Of a stretch of 64,000 nt of DNA, positions 33,564-40,771 are shown piece by piece. Position 1 is the first letter of the stretch. Each line of letters opens with the position of its first letter. Position numbers and translations under genes: made by a program. The stretch spans positions 186,001-250,000 of the forward strand of contig NZ_JBGGTQ010000006.1 of NCBI RefSeq assembly GCF_041320705.1, read 5' to 3'. Below the pieces are notes generated by a model. The model made no database searches and was not told the DNA's origin. It saw only the letters and a program-made list of their open reading frames with translations. This stretch comes from Kineococcus mangrovi. Lineage in GTDB: Bacteria; Actinomycetota; Actinomycetes; Actinomycetales; Kineococcaceae.

Positions 33564-34169
33564 TCAAACTCGGTGCAAGCCACGCCACTGATCAGCGAGG
33601 ACGGCGTAGATGGCCTCGTCGGTCCACTCACCCGTGCGGAGCGCGTTGTGGTGCAGGTGCGCCTCCTGGCGCATGCCCAGGCGCTGGACGATGCGGGCGG
33701 AGGCGATGTTGCGGGCATCGAGGCTGGCACTGATGCGATGCAATCCGAGGTCGTCGAAGCCGAGGCGCAGCATCAGCTGCGCGGCTTCGGTGGCGTAGCC
33801 GCGGCCGGCGTGATCGGGATGGGTGATGAAGCCGATCTCGCCTTGGCGGTGCTCCCTGCTGGTCCAGGTCAGCTGAACGTCGCCAACCCGCTCACCGGTG
33901 GCGGCCAGCAGCATCAGCAGGGTCAGGTTGTCACCGTCGTCGCGCAGGCTGGTCTGCTGTGCTTTCTCGGCCAGCGACACCCGGACCTGTTCGAGGTCTC
34001 TGGGTGGCCAGGAGACGTAGCGCAGCAGGTCGGGGTCGGACTCCAGCTGGTGCAGGAAGTCGAGGTCGTGGGGGGTGTAGGGGTGCAGCAGCAGTCGTGA
34101 GGTGCGCAGGGGGAAGTTGGGGGCCAGCACGCTGGTGACGGTAGCGAGATCGGTGTGTCTGAACACCAC
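33564..34169 (-). CDS. GNAT acetyltransferase, RimJ/RimL type
   Basis: About 201 residues. TSRLLLHPYTPHDLDFLHQL at the N-terminus and IGFITHPDHAGRGYATEAAQLML, the acetyl-CoA pyrophosphate loop (GRGYATEA), followed by DLGLHRISASLDARNIASARIVQRLGM, are diagnostic of RimJ-like N-acetyltransferases acting on amino groups of proteins or small molecules. Start is uncertain: GTG codons at 34169, 34166 and 34130 are possible, none with a good ribosome site. Occupies the module between repeat copies 4 and 5. Confidence 0.88.
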   Translation of the reverse strand: MVFRHTDLATVTSVLAPNFPLRTSRLLLHPYTPHDLDFLHQLESDPDLLRYVSWPPRDLEQVRVSLAEKAQQTSLRDDGDNLTLLMLLAATGERVGDVQLTWTSREHRQGEIGFITHPDHAGRGYATEAAQLMLRLGFDDLGLHRISASLDARNIASARIVQRLGMRQEAHLHHNALRTGEWTDEAIYAVLADQWRGLHRV

Positions 34170-34190
34170 GAGGTGAGCACAGTGATCTTC

Positions 34191-34270
34191 CGCATCTCGA
34201 CAAGACCGCGAGGTCGCGGGCCGCCAGGAACGACCCGCACCGCGGGATGGCCGTGCGCCGCGCGCACCGC
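34191..34270 (+). repeat. Intergenic repeat copy 5 (full length)
   Basis: Left block GACCGCGAGGTCG at 34204-34216 preceded by CATCTCGACAA, right block GCGGGATGGCCGTGCG at 34242-34257, 38 bp apart. Hairpin CCGC-ACC-GCGG at 34235-34245. Followed by a short CGCGCACCG that looks like the start of a second right block. Confidence 0.8.
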
Positions 34271-34282
34271 TGACGGTGGCCG

Positions 34283-35419
34283 TCAGGGGACCCCGGGCCA
34301 CCTCAGGAGCCGCTCCACGGCCTGACGCGGACGGGCCGGGATCGACACGCCTACGCGCTCCCCGTCGGCTCGAATCCAGTAGATGCCGGTCACCGCGTCC
34401 TCCAGGTGCGTGACCTGGGCCAGGACCTCCCCGATGCGCACGACCGTCCAGCCACCGGTGGGGTTGCGCAGGTCGGTGCCCGCCACGACGGGCGCGGTGT
34501 CCGGATCGGGCGGGGTCGTGGTGATGGTGGTGACCCCGGCTCGGGTGAGGTCGTGGAACGGAACGGTGTGCAGGTCGACCCCGGCCGGGACCAGGAGCAG
34601 GTGAAGGTGTCCGGGGGCAACGCGGCGTCGCAGCCAGAGGCGCTCCTCGCCGGGGCCCAGGGCCGGGTGCGGTCCGGTGAAGGCGGTGCCGTCGTCGTCG
34701 ATGTCCACGTCGTCGTCCAGAACGCCTGGGGCGCCCCACATGCCGAGGGTCATGGTGCGGTACCCGCGGGCGATGGGGCGCAGGTGGTCCAGCACCGCGG
34801 CGACGTGCTCGCTCAGGGGTAGGGCGGCCGCCGCACCCGGGTGGGCTGCGGCGGCGCGGGCCACTTCCTCCTCCTCGACGCGGGCCGGCCACAACGGCAG
34901 TTCGGTGTCCTGCGGTGGCTCCTGTGCGGTGGGCCAGTCCACGAGCGCGCCGACGTCGCGGTACGTCCATCGCGCCGAAGGCCGTCCGTCGGGCAGGCGG
35001 GGGTCGAACCACTCCAGGTGAGCTTGGCTGGAGCGGCTGATCGCGGCCAGGACGTGGGCGGTGGTGGGCCGGTCCATGTCTCCGATGGCGGCGCCGAGGT
35101 CGACGGGGACGGCGGAGGCCAAGGCGGCGGCGATGCGCAGGACGCCGCGGTGGTGGCTGTCGTGCGGGAGGTCGGCGGGCAGCAGGCCCGGAGGTGCGTC
35201 GGGGGCCAGGGCGGCGACGGCCTCTGCCCAGCGCACGGTGGCGCGGGGGGTGCCGTCGGGGTGGGTGTCGAGGTCCAGGAAGCCGGCGGCGTCGAGGGTG
35301 GTGAGCCAGTCCCCGGTGCGGTGTAGCAGTTCGACGGCGACGGCCGGTGGGCCCAGCTCGGACCACGCCATGGCCAGGACGTCGGCCAGTTGGCTGGAGG
35401 TCAGCGTCGAACCCGTCAC
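34283..35419 (-). CDS. Uncharacterised protein, paralogue of the 3.3-4.6 kb gene
   Basis: 378 residues from GTG 35419. It aligns with the protein at 3266-4609 over most of its length: RTGDWLTTLDAAGF, RATVRWAEAVAAL, GVLRIAAALASAVPVDL, DMDRPTTAHVLAAISRSSQAH, LPDGRPS and a C-terminal pairing of PRQAVERLLRWPGVP with PREALEFLLRCRDVP. The region between residues 180 and 300 differs more. No known family, signal or membrane segment was recognised. That one member lies in ordinary sequence and the other inside the repeat-separated accessory region suggests capture or duplication. Confidence 0.78.
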   Translation of the reverse strand: MTGSTLTSSQLADVLAMAWSELGPPAVAVELLHRTGDWLTTLDAAGFLDLDTHPDGTPRATVRWAEAVAALAPDAPPGLLPADLPHDSHHRGVLRIAAALASAVPVDLGAAIGDMDRPTTAHVLAAISRSSQAHLEWFDPRLPDGRPSARWTYRDVGALVDWPTAQEPPQDTELPLWPARVEEEEVARAAAAHPGAAAALPLSEHVAAVLDHLRPIARGYRTMTLGMWGAPGVLDDDVDIDDDGTAFTGPHPALGPGEERLWLRRRVAPGHLHLLLVPAGVDLHTVPFHDLTRAGVTTITTTPPDPDTAPVVAGTDLRNPTGGWTVVRIGEVLAQVTHLEDAVTGIYWIRADGERVGVSIPARPRQAVERLLRWPGVP

Positions 35420-35480
35420 GGGCTGAGTCTTGCAGTGGGCAGGTGGGGTGCGGAGGGAGACTGTGACCTCCCGACCACCC

Positions 35481-35550
35481 ACACATCAAGCAAGACCGCG
35501 ACGTCGGCGGCCGCTCGAGACCGCGCACTACGCGGGATGACCGCAAGATC
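35481..35550 (+). repeat. Intergenic repeat copy 6 (full length, reference copy)
   Basis: Left block GACCGCGACGTCGGCGGCC at 35494-35512, then CGAGA, then a hairpin CCGCG (35521-35525), loop CACTA, CGCGG (35531-35535), running into the right block GCGGGATGACCGCAAG at 35532-35547. Preceded by CATCAAGCAA. Lies between two minus-strand genes but reads plus, like all other copies. Confidence 0.85.
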
Positions 35551-35566
35551 TTGCGTCGGTAGCTCG

Positions 35567-36151
35567 CTACCGGCTGCCGAGTTCAAGACGGCAGAAGGTG
35601 CGCCACGAGCGTGGCTCCTCCGAGCCCGTGATCAGCAGGGCGTGGTCGAGGTGCTGGCTGAACGGCAGCCGCGTCTGTGCGTCCTCTTCGGCTGCCTGTA
35701 GAACGCCGATGCCCTCTGGTCCGGCGAGGGCACCTTCGCCGACGGTCAGGTGCGGCTGGACGTCGGCGGGGTCGGTGCCGTGGGCGCCGCCGTAGGGCGG
35801 GTGGTCGGGGAAGGCGGAGAAGACAGCGGTGGTCAGCTGCCGCAGCGGCTGTTCGGGTGTGGGCGCCAGCCACAGCACCTCTGAGCCGAACCACGCGGTG
35901 GCGGCGAAGGTCACGGTGAAGCTGGCGACGGTGGTGACCGCTGCGGCCAGGGTGCTCAGCGTCTGCTCGTTGAGCTGGGAGGGGGGCAGGAAGGGGTAAA
36001 GCACGGTCAGGTGGGGCGGTACACCCCAGCCGGCCGAGCGGTCCAGGTGGGCGCGGTGAGCGGCGACGGCGTGCTCGGCGGCGGGTACCGGCACGATGAC
36101 GGCGCTGCGGGTCGGTGCTGCGGCGAGGGGTGGGTCGTCGAGGCTGTGCAC
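35567..36151 (-). CDS. 2'-5' RNA ligase / 2H phosphoesterase family protein
   Basis: 194 residues. Two HLTV motifs (GVPPHLTVLYPFLP and VQPHLTVGEG) about 95 residues apart are the paired catalytic histidines of 2H phosphoesterases, which act on 2',3'-cyclic phosphates or 2'-5' bonds of RNA or nucleotides. The N-terminus TRSAVIVPVPAAEHAVAAHRAHLD is also typical. Start GTG 36151 is inferred; no strong ribosome site. It fills the module between repeat copies 6 and 7. Confidence 0.88.
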   Translation of the reverse strand: MHSLDDPPLAAAPTRSAVIVPVPAAEHAVAAHRAHLDRSAGWGVPPHLTVLYPFLPPSQLNEQTLSTLAAAVTTVASFTVTFAATAWFGSEVLWLAPTPEQPLRQLTTAVFSAFPDHPPYGGAHGTDPADVQPHLTVGEGALAGPEGIGVLQAAEEDAQTRLPFSQHLDHALLITGSEEPRSWRTFCRLELGSR

Positions 36152-36200
36152 GCTGCCGACGGTAGTGAGGAAGGGCGTTCGAGCGCCTGCAGCTTTGTGG

Positions 36201-36300
36201 CGGACATCGCCACGGCCGCGAGGTCGGCGGCCGCCCGAGACCGCGCACAACGCGGGATGACTGTGCGCTCCGCGCGCACCGTGGGATGACCGTGTCGTCG
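36201..36300 (+). repeat. Intergenic repeat copy 7 (full length plus second right block)
   Basis: CATCGCCAC, left block GGCCGCGAGGTCGGCGGCC at 36214-36232, hairpin CCGCG-CACAA-CGCGG at 36241-36255, right block GCGGGATGACTGTGCG at 36252-36267, then a second right block GTGGGATGACCGTGTCGTCG at 36281-36300. The left-to-right distance is 38 bp, the same as in copies 5, 6, 10 and 13. Confidence 0.85.
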
Positions 36301-36318
36301 TCGGTGGGGTGCGGGATG

Positions 36319-36888
36319 TCAGGTTTTCCAACGCACTTCGCCGTCGACGACACGGTCGGTGGGGTGCAGGCCCAGCCGGTGGGTGACGGCCGCTGAGGCG
36401 TGGTGGCCAGGGTGGACGTGGGCGCTGAGCCGGTGGGGACCGCGTGCCGTGAGCCAGGCGACGACGGCCGCGGCCGCTTCGGTGGCGTACCCGTTGCCCT
36501 GGTGTTCATAGCCGAGGACCCAGGCCAGTTCCGCTTGCGTGGTCCCGGTGTCTTCTGCGGGCTGGTCTTCGACTCGTGTGAGGGTGGCCTGGACGGTGCC
36601 CAGCAGTGGGCCGCCGTCGCGGTGGCGCAGCATCCAGTTCAGCCAGCCGGATCGGCCGTCGGGTGAGGTGCCGAGGACTTGGCGGGCGAAGCGGGCGGTC
36701 AGCTGTTCGCGGGTGTCGGGGGCTCCTCCGGTGAAGGTGTGCAGGCGGGGGTCGTTGAGCAGGGGGAACGCTTCGTCGGCGTGTTCGCGTCGCAGCGGCT
36801 CGAGCAGGAGGCGGTTGCTGTGCAGTTGCTCGGCGTCGGGCCACGGGGGGTGGATCACGGGTAGATCGTGCGGGGTCGTCATCGCCAT
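36319..36888 (-). CDS. GNAT acetyltransferase, RimJ/RimL type
   Basis: 189 residues from ATG 36888. SNRLLLEPLRREHADEAFPLLNDPRLHTF is the RimJ-type opening; ELAWVLGYEHQGNGYATEAAAAVVAWL holds the acetyl-CoA loop (GNGYATEA), and SAAVTHRLGLHPTDRVVDGEVRWKT the C-terminal strand. It is related to but not a close copy of the acetyltransferase at 33.6 kb. The acceptor is unknown; proteins or small amines are typical for this group. Module between repeat copies 7 and 8. Confidence 0.88.
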   Translation of the reverse strand: MAMTTPHDLPVIHPPWPDAEQLHSNRLLLEPLRREHADEAFPLLNDPRLHTFTGGAPDTREQLTARFARQVLGTSPDGRSGWLNWMLRHRDGGPLLGTVQATLTRVEDQPAEDTGTTQAELAWVLGYEHQGNGYATEAAAAVVAWLTARGPHRLSAHVHPGHHASAAVTHRLGLHPTDRVVDGEVRWKT

Positions 36889-36916
36889 CCGTCGCCTGAC
36901 TTTCGCCAGATGAGTG

Positions 36917-36973
36917 GGGTCGTCAGCCGCCGGCGACACCGCGCACAACGCGGGATTGTTGCGCGTCCCGCGC
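36917..36973 (+). repeat. Intergenic repeat copy 8 (partial)
   Basis: Hairpin CCGCG (36939-36943), CACAA, CGCGG (36949-36953) is intact and leads into GCGGGATTG, where the right block breaks off. The left block is unrecognisable. It lies between two minus-strand genes. Confidence 0.7.
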
Positions 36974-37022
36974 CGACGACAGCATGAGACGGCGTTGACC
37001 GGGGTGATGCTGTCGTGAATCG

Positions 37023-38273
37023 CTACTCGGAGAGCGGAGCGGGGTCCTCTGGTAGCGCCCAGGTTCCACCGCGGTCCTCCTTGGCGGTTCGCGCGATGAG
37101 GTCGGGAATGTGCAGCGCACTGGCCACTCCAGCCACGACCTGCAGGGCGTTGACCGCGCGTTGCGTCGTGGGTAGTCCCAGGCGCAGCAGTCGTGGGTTG
37201 ACCGCGGCCTGGATCTGGTCGGCGAAGGGGCGCAGCCGCCGGTCGTAGTTCGCCAGCGCGGCCGGTAGGTCGTGGGGGTTGCGGTTGATCTGCCCGGCCA
37301 GGACGTGAGCTCCGACCAGGGCGCCGGAGACGCCCATGCCGCTGTAGGGCGAGGCGCAGTGCGCGGCGTCGCCGACCAGGACGACCCGTCCCTTCGACCA
37401 GGTGTCGGTGCGGACCTGCAGGACCTCCTGGGAGTAGAAGCTCTCGGTGGTCTCCATGCCGGCCAGGAACCGGTCGGTCTGCCACCCGGCGTCGCGGAAC
37501 CTCCCGGCCCAGAACTCCTTCTGGCGTTCCACCGGCTCCCGGTGCACCGCGGACGCCTCTGTGGAGCTCTCCCGGAGGAAGAAGTAGACCTGGGTCTGCT
37601 CCGGGTGGTGACTGCGGCGCATGATCTGGCGGCCACCGGGGGCGATGTAGGTGTCGCGGACAGCGCCGTCGGAGGCGATGCGGGGGACGAACCAGTACGC
37701 CGTGTGGATGCCGAGCTGCCGGTACGGTTTCGGGGCGCCGTCGGGGAGGATCGCGCGGCGGATGCGCGAGCCCTGCCCGTCGGCGCCGACGAGGAGGTCG
37801 AACGCTCGCGAGGAGCCGTCGGCGAAGTGGGCGAGCACCTCGTGCTCGTCCTGCTCGAAGCGTTCCACGCTCGTGCCGTAGACGTGCTCGACGTCGCCTC
37901 GCGTCGCCTCGTGCAGGATCCGCACCAGGTCCCCGCGCATGATCTCGTACTCCGACGTCAGGCTCTGCCGTCCTCTGCCGGAGGTGTTCGCCATGATCGT
38001 CGCCCGGGTCCTGCCCCGGGCGTCGACGAAGGCGACACCCGGCTCGTCGACGAGGTGTTCGCGCACCGCGGGCAGCAACCCCATGCGGTCGACGGCTTCG
38101 ACACCCTGCCCGCGCAGGTCGACCTGGGCGCCGGTGGCCCGCAGGGCGGGGAAGCGCTCGACGACGGTGACCCGGTGCCCACCTCGGGCCAGCCAGAAGG
38201 CGAGGGCCTCGCCGGCGATGCCTCCTCCGCAGATGAGGACCTTCAAGGACGGTGTGCCTGTCGTGGGTGCCAT
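37023..38273 (-). CDS. FAD-dependent monooxygenase, TetX-like
   Basis: 416 residues. The N-terminal dinucleotide fold is LKVLICGGGIAGEALAFWLARGGHRVTVVER; a DG motif lies in LLVGADGQGSRIRRAIL and the GD motif in VVLVGDAAHCASPYSGMGVSGALVGAHVLAG, the flavin sites of group A hydroxylases including TetX, which hydroxylate tetracyclines, aromatics or antibiotics. ATG 38273 has GAAGG upstream; a start at 38315 would overlie an operator. The gene is divergent from a TetR gene across a 64-bp gap with two tet-operator-like palindromes, strong circumstantial support for induction by a drug-like compound. Confidence 0.88.
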   Translation of the reverse strand: MAPTTGTPSLKVLICGGGIAGEALAFWLARGGHRVTVVERFPALRATGAQVDLRGQGVEAVDRMGLLPAVREHLVDEPGVAFVDARGRTRATIMANTSGRGRQSLTSEYEIMRGDLVRILHEATRGDVEHVYGTSVERFEQDEHEVLAHFADGSSRAFDLLVGADGQGSRIRRAILPDGAPKPYRQLGIHTAYWFVPRIASDGAVRDTYIAPGGRQIMRRSHHPEQTQVYFFLRESSTEASAVHREPVERQKEFWAGRFRDAGWQTDRFLAGMETTESFYSQEVLQVRTDTWSKGRVVLVGDAAHCASPYSGMGVSGALVGAHVLAGQINRNPHDLPAALANYDRRLRPFADQIQAAVNPRLLRLGLPTTQRAVNALQVVAGVASALHIPDLIARTAKEDRGGTWALPEDPAPLSE

Positions 38274-38284
38274 GACGACCTTCT

Positions 38285-38328
38285 CTATCGGTGATAGGTA
38301 CATCGACAGCGTCATCTATCGGCGATAG
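38285..38328. promoter_or_regulatory. Paired tet-operator-like palindromes
   Basis: CTATCGGTGATAG at 38285-38297 and CTATCGGCGATAG at 38316-38328, centres 31 bp apart, inside the 64-bp gap between divergent tetR-like and tetX-like genes. Classical tet operators have CTATCANTGATAG cores and also come as a pair about 30 bp apart between tetR and tetA. The match at the outer positions is exact, with changes only at the centre. Confidence 0.85.
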
Positions 38329-38337
38329 GTTGTCAAG

Positions 38338-38916
38338 GTGGCGAAGATCAACCGGGAGACCGTCGTGGCAGAAGCCCTCGACCTGCTCGACGAGGTCGGC
38401 CTGGACGCAGTGAGCACCCGGGCAGTGGCTCGCCGACTCGGTGTGGAACAGCCGTCGCTCTACTGGCACTTCCGCAAGAAGGAGGACCTCCTCGCCGCCA
38501 TGAGCGAGGCGGCCATGGCCCCGCACGCCGCGGCACCGCTGCCGAGCGCGGGCGAGGACTGGCGCGAGTGGTTCAGGGAGAACAGCCGCAGCCTGCGACG
38601 GACCCTCCTGCTGCGCCGGGACGGCGCGCGGCTGCACGCCGGCTCCTTCCCCGGCGACCCGGACCTGGAGCGGATCACCCAGAAGCTGCGGTTCCTGGTC
38701 GCTGCGGGGATCCCCGATGAGCACGCCCGCACGGCGATGCTCGCCTCGGGTCGGTACGTCGTCGGCTGCGTCCTGGAAGAGCAGGCCCAGTTGCACCGGT
38801 CCAGCCTCGAACCTCGCGCGGCGGCGGTGCCGCCCGTCGAGCACGAGGCCGCCTTCGAGGCCGGTCTCGCCTTCATGGTGGCCGGTTTGGCGGGCCACGT
38901 CACTCGTGAGGCGTAG
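38338..38916 (+). CDS. TetR repressor, tetracycline-repressor-like
   Basis: 192 residues. INRETVVAEALDLLDEVGLDAVSTRAVARRLGVEQPSLYWHFRKKEDLL is very close in form to true TetR (the VEQPTLYWHVKNK recognition helix region), and the C-terminal half has the tetracycline-repressor-type core. GTG 38338 lies ten bases after an operator, so binding would block translation-start-proximal transcription of both genes. Ligand is likely a substrate of the neighbouring monooxygenase. Convergent with the lactonase-like gene. Confidence 0.9.
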   Translation: MAKINRETVVAEALDLLDEVGLDAVSTRAVARRLGVEQPSLYWHFRKKEDLLAAMSEAAMAPHAAAPLPSAGEDWREWFRENSRSLRRTLLLRRDGARLHAGSFPGDPDLERITQKLRFLVAAGIPDEHARTAMLASGRYVVGCVLEEQAQLHRSSLEPRAAAVPPVEHEAAFEAGLAFMVAGLAGHVTREA

Positions 38917-38989
38917 CGCAGCAGCCCGCCGAGACGTCAGTGCAGCGACCCAGCGGCGCCGACGACTCCGCTGCCCCGGACGAGCTTGC

Positions 38990-39718
38990 TCATCGGCGAG
39001 AACGCGACGGTGCCGCCATCGGCGACCGAGGATGTCCAGCAGCAGTTGCGATCGCGCCTGCCACGCGTCCGACGCGCTGGCCGGCCCTCGGCAGCCACGG
39101 CTCGTGCTCGTGCGAGAGCCACACCAGCTCTGGCTCCAGCGCGCGCACCAACCGCTGGCCTTCGGTGCGCGGCTCGTCGAGATCGCCGGAGCAGACCGCG
39201 GTGTCACCGCCGACGACCACCGGGCGTCGGCCCGTCTCGACGACGACGACCTGCGAGCCTCGCGTGTGACCTGGCGTCGGGACGAGGCGCAGGCCCGGCA
39301 GTACCTCCAGTTCGCCGTCCACGGGGAGGTACTGCACGCCGGGGGCATCGACCCACTCGCGGATCGTGTAGTCGTCCCTGGTGCGTGCGTCGTCGAGCTC
39401 TCGGCGTTGGACGTAGGTGGGCCGGCCGGCGAACAGGTGGTTGCCGCCGCAGTGGTCGAAGTGCAGGTGGGTGTTGATGACGACGTCGATGCTCGCCACG
39501 TCCACGTCCTCCTGCCAGCTCACCGGCTCCAGCCGGGGATCGAGGTCCGCCACTGCCGGGTGCAGTGCCGTCAGGCCGGTGTCGACGATCACGCGTGCGT
39601 CGGGGTGCTCGATGACGTGTACGTAGACCGGCATCGGCTCGCCGTGGGCGAGCAGCTCGGCCACGAGGACGGGCCTGATGGTCGGCGGCGAGCTCTCGTG
39701 CCCGGTGATCACGGACAT
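38990..39718 (-). CDS. Metallo-beta-lactamase-fold hydrolase, N-acyl-homoserine-lactonase-like
   Basis: 242 residues from ATG 39718, with GAGGAG upstream. NTHLHFDHCGGN gives the HxHxDH zinc motif, TPGHTRGSQ the next histidine, VVVGGDTAVCSGDL the bridging Asp and LSHEHEPW the last His. The early segment VIVDTGLTALHP and the overall size resemble quorum-quenching lactonases (AiiA/AttM group). It could cleave acyl-homoserine lactones or other lactones. Part of the three-gene module between repeat copies 8 and 9. Confidence 0.85.
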   Translation of the reverse strand: MSVITGHESSPPTIRPVLVAELLAHGEPMPVYVHVIEHPDARVIVDTGLTALHPAVADLDPRLEPVSWQEDVDVASIDVVINTHLHFDHCGGNHLFAGRPTYVQRRELDDARTRDDYTIREWVDAPGVQYLPVDGELEVLPGLRLVPTPGHTRGSQVVVVETGRRPVVVGGDTAVCSGDLDEPRTEGQRLVRALEPELVWLSHEHEPWLPRAGQRVGRVAGAIATAAGHPRSPMAAPSRSRR

Positions 39719-40046
39719 GGGTCTGCTCCTCGGGTGTCGACGTGCCGCTGGGCGCGGCCGTTGGCACGACGACTTCGCGGATGCACGAAAGTCATCGGTC
39801 GAGGGGAGTTCGGTGTCGAGCACGTCCAACGCGGTGGCCGGGTCCTGGCCACCTCGCCCCACGACCTGGGGGGCATCCGAACTTCGGCACGATTTCGAGG
39901 TCGTCGACGTCCCGGCCAGTGGGATGACCGTGCGCTCTGCGCGCACCGCGGGATGACCGTGACGTCGTCCACGCACGAGGTCTGTCGTGAGACGGTGCCA
40001 ATGTGATGGTGAGCTGCTCCATCCGTCTTGCACCGTGGGCTGTCCC
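39719..40046. other. Gap holding the lactonase promoter and a repeat
   Basis: The 328-bp gap separates the leftward lactonase gene from the rightward small membrane protein gene. The left 150 bp hold the lactonase ribosome site and presumably its promoter; the right part is mostly the repeat copy described at 39875-39970. No further gene is supported. Confidence 0.5.
39875..39970 (+). repeat. Intergenic repeat copy 9 (degenerate left, two right blocks)
   Basis: CATCCGAACTTCGGCACGAT and TCGAGGTCGTCGACG stand for a worn left block; right blocks are GTGGGATGACCGTGCG at 39919-39934 and the perfect consensus GCGGGATGACCGTGACGTCG at 39948-39967. Tandem right blocks 29 bp apart also occur in copy 7. 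Confidence 0.82.
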
Positions 40047-40316
40047 ATGTGGATGAGGGAGCGACCCGAAGGTCCACTTCGACCCTGGGTGCGCTGGATC
40101 CTGACCTTCGTCAGCGCTGTGGTGGGCGTAGGTGGCGTCCTCGTCTTCCTCTTTCGAGGTGTCCGGGACGGGGATGCTTTCTTCTACTGGCTCGCCGCTG
40201 CCAACGCGGTCTTCTGGCTTGGCATGTTGGTCGCGGTCCTCGTGGTCGACAACCGTCGTCGACGTTCGGTGGATGGGACTTCGTCGAAGTCCTCCCGGCG
40301 ATCATCCGCTGACTGA
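40047..40316 (+). CDS. Small membrane protein, two predicted transmembrane segments
   Basis: 89 residues from ATG 40047. Hydrophobic stretches WILTFVSAVVGVGGVLVFLF and FYWLAAANAVFWLGMLVAVLVV are separated by a short charged loop (RGVRDGDA), with a basic tail. No family recognised; upstream in-frame starts exist but add a Cys-rich stretch without support. Sits alone between repeat copies 9 and 10. Confidence 0.5.
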   Translation: MWMRERPEGPLRPWVRWILTFVSAVVGVGGVLVFLFRGVRDGDAFFYWLAAANAVFWLGMLVAVLVVDNRRRRSVDGTSSKSSRRSSAD

Positions 40317-40325
40317 GTGACCGTC

Positions 40326-40400
40326 CGCACTTCGGCACGACCGCGACGTCGGCGGCCAGTCGCGACCGCGCGCACCGCGGGGTGACCGCGAGGTCGCCGG
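40326..40400 (+). repeat. Intergenic repeat copy 10 (full length)
   Basis: CACTTCGGCAC, left block GACCGCGACGTCGGCGGCC at 40339-40357 (identical to copy 6), hairpin CCGCG-CGCAC-CGCGG at 40366-40380, right block GCGGGGTGACCGCGAGGTCG at 40377-40396. It lies between convergent stops, pointing to the plus strand. Confidence 0.85.
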
Positions 40401-40498
40401 CACGGCGGAGCGGTGACTTCGCGCCGTACGGGCCTGCTCGATCGCAGAGCAGGAAGCGGTACACCTAGCCGCTGCTGCTCGTTGAGCAGGCGCGAGTC

Positions 40499-40771
40499 TC
40501 AGTCGCGGTCCTGGCTGGTCGTGGTCTGCTGTGGACGCACCTGCGGTGAACTGCTGGCCGTTGGCCGCCACCCGAAAGCGGTGGACTGCGGTTCGCCCGA
40601 CTGCATCAGCGGACCGATGACCTCTCGGCGCAAGCTCCCGCGTCTCCTCCGGCGCAGCACGACGGCGACGCGGATCAGCAGTGCCACTGCGATGAACGCC
40701 CAGAAGCCGTAGTTCAGGACAGCGATGACGGTTCCTGCGGTGTCTTCGGATGCGGCCGTTGACAGGTGCAT
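40499..40771 (-). CDS. Small single-pass membrane protein
   Basis: 90 residues from ATG 40771, with GGGAGGAG at good spacing, a strong ribosome site. One hydrophobic segment (GTVIAVLNYGFWAFIAVALLI) is followed by a very basic stretch (RVAVVLRRRRRGSLRRE), so the C-terminal half should lie in the cytosol. The tail is Ser/Thr/Gln-rich. Unknown family. Alone between repeat copies 10 and 11. Confidence 0.6.
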   Translation of the reverse strand: MHLSTAASEDTAGTVIAVLNYGFWAFIAVALLIRVAVVLRRRRRGSLRREVIGPLMQSGEPQSTAFGWRPTASSSPQVRPQQTTTSQDRD

